Shown: piece after piece, positions 23,018 through 25,611 of the stretch
How the letters are laid out: each line of letters opens with the position of its first letter
Numbering within the stretch: the stretch's first letter is position 1
NCBI GenBank assembly: GCA_034679985.1
Contig: JAXITR010000032.1
Location: 1 to 25,611, forward strand
DNA: 25,611 bases
Source: CAMDTE01 sp034679985
GTDB lineage: Bacteria > Bacteroidota > Bacteroidia > Flavobacteriales > Schleiferiaceae
Direction: 5' to 3'
Position numbers and translations under genes: made by a program
Notes under the pieces: generated by a model
The model's database searches: none
Told to the model about the DNA's origin: nothing
What the model saw: the letters and a program-made list of their open reading frames with translations, nothing else

Positions 23018-23048
23018 CAAAGATAAATAAAATTTCTACAATGCAAAA
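23018..23048 (-). promoter_or_regulatory. -33/-7 promoter of the candidate sRNA
   Basis: On the minus strand, TTTTG (23048-23044), an 18-nt spacer and TATCTTTG (23025-23018) form a complete promoter with the same spacing as the one at 9384-9413. It overlaps the start codon of the divergent NYN gene, so the two transcription units could interfere with each other. Confidence 0.7.
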
Positions 23049-23667
23049 TTCCTCCTCGCAAAATCGGGTAATTGCCTACATCGACGGTTTTAACTTGTTC
23101 TACGGGCTAAAATCATCGAACATGTCCCAGTGCAAATGGTTGGACCTGCGTAAACTCATTGCCGGTTTGCTCAAAGAGCACCAAGTCTTGGTGGCGGTGA
23201 AGTACTTCACCAGTCCATTAAAAAACAACCCAAGCAAGCACATTCGGCAAGCAACCTACCTATCTGCTTTAGAAAATTCCGGAGTAACGATTGTTTTCGG
23301 ACATTTTAAAACCAACAGTGCCCAATGCTCAGCATGTTCGCACCGATGGAACGACACCAAAGAGAAAATGACAGACGTGAATATAGCAACCGAGATGATC
23401 ACCGACGCCTTTCAAAATCAATTTGACGTTGCCGTCTTAATTTCCGGCGACAGCGACCTGGTTCCCCCGATAAGAGCGATTCGTCGCTTTTTCACCACCA
23501 AAAAAGTACTCGCGGTCTTCCCTCCTGAACGCCACAGTAATGAACTGAAAGAAACTGCTAATGCCTCGTTGAACTTACGCCGCAAAACGATTCAGAATGC
23601 ACAGTTTCCGAGTCGCATCATTCTTGCCAACGGATACATACTTAAAGCTCCCGAGGGATGGACGTAA
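23041..23667 (+). CDS. NYN-domain (PIN-like) ribonuclease family protein
   Basis: The 208-residue protein starts with RVIAYIDGFNLFYGL (Asp15), the hallmark of NYN/LabA-like domains, and has the acidic residues of the PIN-like active site at Asp112 (KMTDVNIATEM) and Asp137/Asp139 (ISGDSDLVPPI). A short CSAC motif within residues 95-105 (NSAQCSACSHRWND) resembles half of a zinc knuckle. NYN proteins are metal-dependent RNases; the target here is unknown. ATG 23041 is preferred because the upstream extension is RNA-like sequence. Its promoter is not evident, and the start overlaps the sRNA promoter on the other strand. Base composition is more AT-rich than pgi, suggesting accessory status. Confidence 0.85.
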   Translation: MQNSSSQNRVIAYIDGFNLFYGLKSSNMSQCKWLDLRKLIAGLLKEHQVLVAVKYFTSPLKNNPSKHIRQATYLSALENSGVTIVFGHFKTNSAQCSACSHRWNDTKEKMTDVNIATEMITDAFQNQFDVAVLISGDSDLVPPIRAIRRFFTTKKVLAVFPPERHSNELKETANASLNLRRKTIQNAQFPSRIILANGYILKAPEGWT

Positions 23668-23729
23668 AAAACATATAAAATGCTCTTAATCAAGTACTTT
23701 ATGAATAAATAATCGGGGTTTACTGCCTT

Positions 23730-23799
23730 TATATCTCGCCAAATCTCCCATTTTTTGCGCGATTTGGCGGATTATAACCATCTATATCTCGCCAAATCT
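23730..23799. repeat. 17-bp direct repeats with a central inverted copy
   Basis: TATATCTCGCCAAATCT occurs at 23730-23746 and 23783-23799. Between them, GATTTGGCG at 23761-23769 is the perfect inverse of the CGCCAAATC core of both copies. The middle arm can therefore pair with either flank, giving two mutually exclusive 9-bp hairpins. The element ends 8 bp from the marR stop codon. Confidence 0.7.
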
Positions 23800-23807
23800 A
23801 CCTCTCC

Positions 23808-24284
23808 TCAACACGCCCGCAACTTGTCCAGCAAGCTGCTCAAGAGCTGCGCTTCTTCCGGCGTCAGAGCCTCCTTCATGCGTTCTTGGGGCGCGGTCGT
23901 GCGCACGTCGATCTGTTCCAACAGGGCCAGGCCGGCGGCACTGATGCGGACGTCCACCAGCCGACGATCCCCAGGGCTGACGCACTTTTCCACGTACTTC
24001 AACTTGGCCAAACGGTCTACCAAACGGGACGCGTCGCTCATTTTGTCCAGCATCCGGTCCCGAATTTCCCACGTGGTGACGGGCTGCGGGTGCTGACCGC
24101 GCAGGATGCGCAAAACGTTGAATTGCTGGGCCGTGAGGCCGAACGGTTTCAGCCACTGCGCCAGTTGCTCTTTGAGCCACCCGTTCGTAAACAGAATGTT
24201 GAGGACCACCCGCTGGTGATCGCTCTCAAAGCTGGATTGCTTGATTTCCTCTGCGAGGCTTTTGACGGGAACCGACGGTTTCAC
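23808..24284 (-). CDS. MarR-family transcriptional regulator
   Basis: The 158-residue protein has the MarR winged-helix fold: LKPFGLTAQQFNVLRILRGQ, TTWEIRDRMLDKMSDASRLVDRLAKLKYVEKCVSPGDRRLVDVRISAAG (recognition helix and wing), and a C-terminal dimerisation helix. MarR proteins usually bind short palindromes and respond to small aromatic ligands or oxidants. It starts 4 nt after the frr stop codon, so it is probably co-transcribed with ribosome recycling factor, an unusual partner. TTTGGCG-containing repeats occur beyond its 3' end and upstream of frr and are candidate binding sites. Confidence 0.92.
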   Translation of the reverse strand: MKPSVPVKSLAEEIKQSSFESDHQRVVLNILFTNGWLKEQLAQWLKPFGLTAQQFNVLRILRGQHPQPVTTWEIRDRMLDKMSDASRLVDRLAKLKYVEKCVSPGDRRLVDVRISAAGLALLEQIDVRTTAPQERMKEALTPEEAQLLSSLLDKLRAC

Positions 24285-24288
24285 CGAT

Positions 24289-24852
24289 TTAGACGGTCAT
24301 GATTTCCGCTTCCTTCTCCGTAATGAGGTTCTCCACCTTGGCCACGTAGGCGTTGGTCAGGTCCTGAATCTGCTTTTCCAAGTCCTTGGCAGTGTCCTCC
24401 GGAAGTCCGTCCTTCTCCAAGCGCTTGGTCTCGTCCATACCGTCCTTGCGGCCAGACCGAATGCTCACCTTGGCCTCCTCGCCTTCCTCGCGCGCCATTT
24501 TCACCAGCGTCTTCCGACGCTCCTCCGTCAACGGCGGGATGTTGATGATGATGGCCTCCCCGTTGTTCATGGGGTTGAAGCCCAAGTTGCCGTTGATGAT
24601 GGCGCGCTCAATGTCCGGAATCAATTTCTTCTCCCACGGCTGCACCAGCAGCGTACGCGCGTCCGGCGTATTGATGTTGGCCACCTGTGCCAAGGGCGTC
24701 ATGGCTCCGTAGTAGTCCACCCGAACTCCTTCCAGCATGGCCGGATTGGCCCGACCCGCCCGAATCTTCAACAAGGCCTTCTCCAAGTGCGAAATCGCCT
24801 TGTTCATGTCCTCCTTAACCGAATCTTTGATGAGCTGAATGTCCTCTTCCAT
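24289..24852 (-). CDS. frr: Ribosome recycling factor
   Basis: The 187-residue protein is full length and matches RRF throughout: LEKALLKIRAGRANPAMLEGVRVDYYG, TPLAQVANINTPDARTLLVQPW, NGNLGFNPMNNGEAIIINIPPLTEERRKTLVKMA and the C-terminal helix with KDLEKQIQDLTNAY. It splits post-termination ribosomes together with EF-G. pyrH lies upstream, as in many bacteria, but here the two are separated by 262 nt containing a terminator and repeats, and frr has its own -7 box. marR follows by 4 nt. Confidence 0.97.
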   Translation of the reverse strand: MEEDIQLIKDSVKEDMNKAISHLEKALLKIRAGRANPAMLEGVRVDYYGAMTPLAQVANINTPDARTLLVQPWEKKLIPDIERAIINGNLGFNPMNNGEAIIINIPPLTEERRKTLVKMAREEGEEAKVSIRSGRKDGMDETKRLEKDGLPEDTAKDLEKQIQDLTNAYVAKVENLITEKEAEIMTV

Positions 24853-24869
24853 GGGGTATGACTTTAGTG

Positions 24870-24877
24870 CAAATTTA
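24870..24877 (-). promoter_or_regulatory. -7 box TAAATTTG of frr
   Basis: Exact consensus on the minus strand, 17 nt before ATG 24852. No -33 TTG was found at 18 nt. Confidence 0.55.
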
Positions 24878-24934
24878 CGGGATTTTCGCTGCCCTCGCTA
24901 CGGTTCGACGACCCACTCCTCGCGCCGCTAATCC

Positions 24935-24988
24935 CCAATTATCCGGTTTTTTGGCGATTATAATCGCCAATTATCCAGGTTTTTGGCG
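24935..24988. repeat. Direct repeats around a 20-bp perfect palindrome, upstream of frr
   Basis: CCAATTATCC followed by GG and a T-run ending in TTGGCG occurs twice (24935-24956 and 24967-24988, slightly diverged). The junction forms a perfect 20-bp palindrome at 24951-24970 whose half-site is TTGGCGATTA. A related TTTGGCGGATTATAA is at 23763-23777, on the far side of marR-frr. A regulator-binding or structural role is possible. Confidence 0.6.
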
Positions 24989-25021
24989 CATTCGCGCCAC
25001 CCCTTGCAGCCTCCAAACAAC

Positions 25022-25051
25022 AAAAAAGCCGGAATTATTCATTCCAGCTTT
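25022..25051 (-). terminator. Intrinsic terminator after pyrH
   Basis: AAAGC and GGAAT pair with ATTCC and GCTTT around a 5-nt loop with one internal mismatch. On the minus strand the stem is followed by TTTTTTGTTGTTT. It lies 63 nt beyond the pyrH stop and before frr. Confidence 0.7.
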
Positions 25052-25114
25052 ATGTAAATCAATGAGTTAACCAAACCTCTACCCTCGGTTTGGGGCGAGG
25101 TGTGGCATCTATCC

Positions 25115-25611
25115 TCAACCGCGGGGATCCACCAGGGTGCCCACCACTTCGCCGCGCACTACGCGGGTCAGGTTTCCGGGAGCATTCATGTCAAACACCA
25201 CAATGGGCAATTCATTTTCCTTGGACAACGTGAAGGCCGTTAAGTCCATCACGTTCAAGCCCTTCTCGTACACTTCGGAGAAGGTGAGGGTGTCGTACTT
25301 CGTGGCGGTCAGATCTTTTTCCGGATCCGCCGTGTAGATGCCGTCCACCCGGGTGCCTTTCAAAATGACGTCGGCTTCGATCTCTATGGCGCGCAAGGTG
25401 GCTGCCGTGTCCGTGGTGAAGTAGGGATTGCCCGTTCCGCCACCAAAAATGACCACGCGGCCCTTCTCCAAATGACGAATGGCCTTGCGTCGAATAAAAG
25501 GCTCCGCAATTTTGTCCATCTCAATGGCAGATTGCAGTCGCGTGAACACGCCTTCGGCTTCCAGGGCGCCTTGCAGCGCCAAACCGTTGATCATGGTGGC
25601 CAACATGCCCA
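25115..25611 (-). CDS. pyrH: UMP kinase, 5' end cut by window
   Basis: Only the last 165 codons are present; the frame runs out of the window on the right, and bacterial UMP kinase is about 235 residues. The sequence fits PyrH: GMLATMINGLALQGALE, EPFIRRKAIRHLEKGRVVIFGGGTGNPYFTTDTAATLRAIEIEADVILKGTRVDGIYTADP, ending with DMNAPGNLTRVVRGEVVGTLV. It phosphorylates UMP to UDP for nucleotide and sugar-nucleotide synthesis. The internal ATG at 25606 is not the real start because the upstream glycine codon continues the conserved motif. Confidence 0.95.
   Translation of the reverse strand, partial: GMLATMINGLALQGALEAEGVFTRLQSAIEMDKIAEPFIRRKAIRHLEKGRVVIFGGGTGNPYFTTDTAATLRAIEIEADVILKGTRVDGIYTADPEKDLTATKYDTLTFSEVYEKGLNVMDLTAFTLSKENELPIVVFDMNAPGNLTRVVRGEVVGTLVDPRG

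Larger units (their letters stand above)
22722..23040. other. 319-nt intergenic region holding a candidate sRNA
   Basis: The left part (22722-22950) has no recognisable gene or promoter. An in-frame extension of the NYN gene back to 22864 crosses both hairpins of the RNA and does not look like protein. The right part is the minus-strand RNA described separately. Confidence 0.6.

Noticed and set aside
22864..23040. N-terminal extension of the NYN protein
   Set aside because: It runs through two perfect hairpins and a terminator of the opposite-strand RNA; the NYN domain begins properly after ATG 23041.
1..25611. tRNA genes, rRNA genes, CRISPR arrays, transposases
   Set aside because: Looked for by eye on both strands; no cloverleaf-like CCA-ended segments, no regularly spaced long repeats and no transposase or integrase motifs were seen.

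Overview
The window comes from a member of the Bacteroidota, probably a Flavobacteriales-like lineage with an unusually GC-rich core genome. Four things in the sequence support this. Many genes are preceded by the Bacteroidota promoter -7 box TAnnTTTG and lack Shine-Dalgarno sites. There is a stand-alone type IX secretion (CHU_C / gliding-motility) C-terminal domain protein. There is an UpxY-type NusG paralogue. The conserved block nadK - porG (DUF6089) - uppS - bamA - ompH - ompH - murI is present. No tRNA, rRNA or CRISPR was seen.

Layout. (1) 1-1808, minus strand: the edge of a polysaccharide locus, with a truncated, strikingly AT-rich nucleotide-sugar dehydrogenase preceded by a winged-helix/nucleotidyltransferase-fold regulator. 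(2) 2009-5387, plus: an AsmA-like envelope protein, the small CHU_C protein and a DUF2141 protein. (3) 5384-6920, minus: pdxJ and a YbfF-like hydrolase, translationally overlapping. (4) 6977-9328, plus: a second, GC-rich nucleotide-sugar dehydrogenase, an UpxY-like antiterminator and a small cupin phosphomannose-isomerase-like protein. (5) 9421-20322, plus: an orphan small gene, nadK, an inserted AbiL-like (RloA/RloB) defence pair, then porG, uppS, bamA, two ompH/skp genes, murI and a gamma-carbonic-anhydrase-like gene. This block couples outer-membrane protein assembly, type IX secretion and peptidoglycan precursor synthesis. (6) 20501-22721, plus: an Nfu iron-sulfur scaffold and pgi. (7) 22953-23667: a strong candidate small RNA on the minus strand, divergent from a NYN-domain RNase gene. 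(8) 23808-25611, minus: pyrH (partial), frr and a MarR regulator, with related TTTGGCG-containing repeats on both sides of marR-frr.

The two most interesting signals are as follows. First, the defence pair at 10946-12972 is flanked by two diverged copies of the nadK 3' end (10677-10712 and 13035-13070) followed by a shared GC-rich motif. The differences in the tail are mainly synonymous, which suggests that a cassette entered at the nadK 3' end together with a foreign nadK tail. Second, there is a compact RNA gene at about 22953-23014 with a complete -33/-7 promoter, two perfect hairpins and a U-tract terminator, which no protein feature explains. Coordinates of starts were adjusted by promoter position and family alignment from memory; no database search was run.
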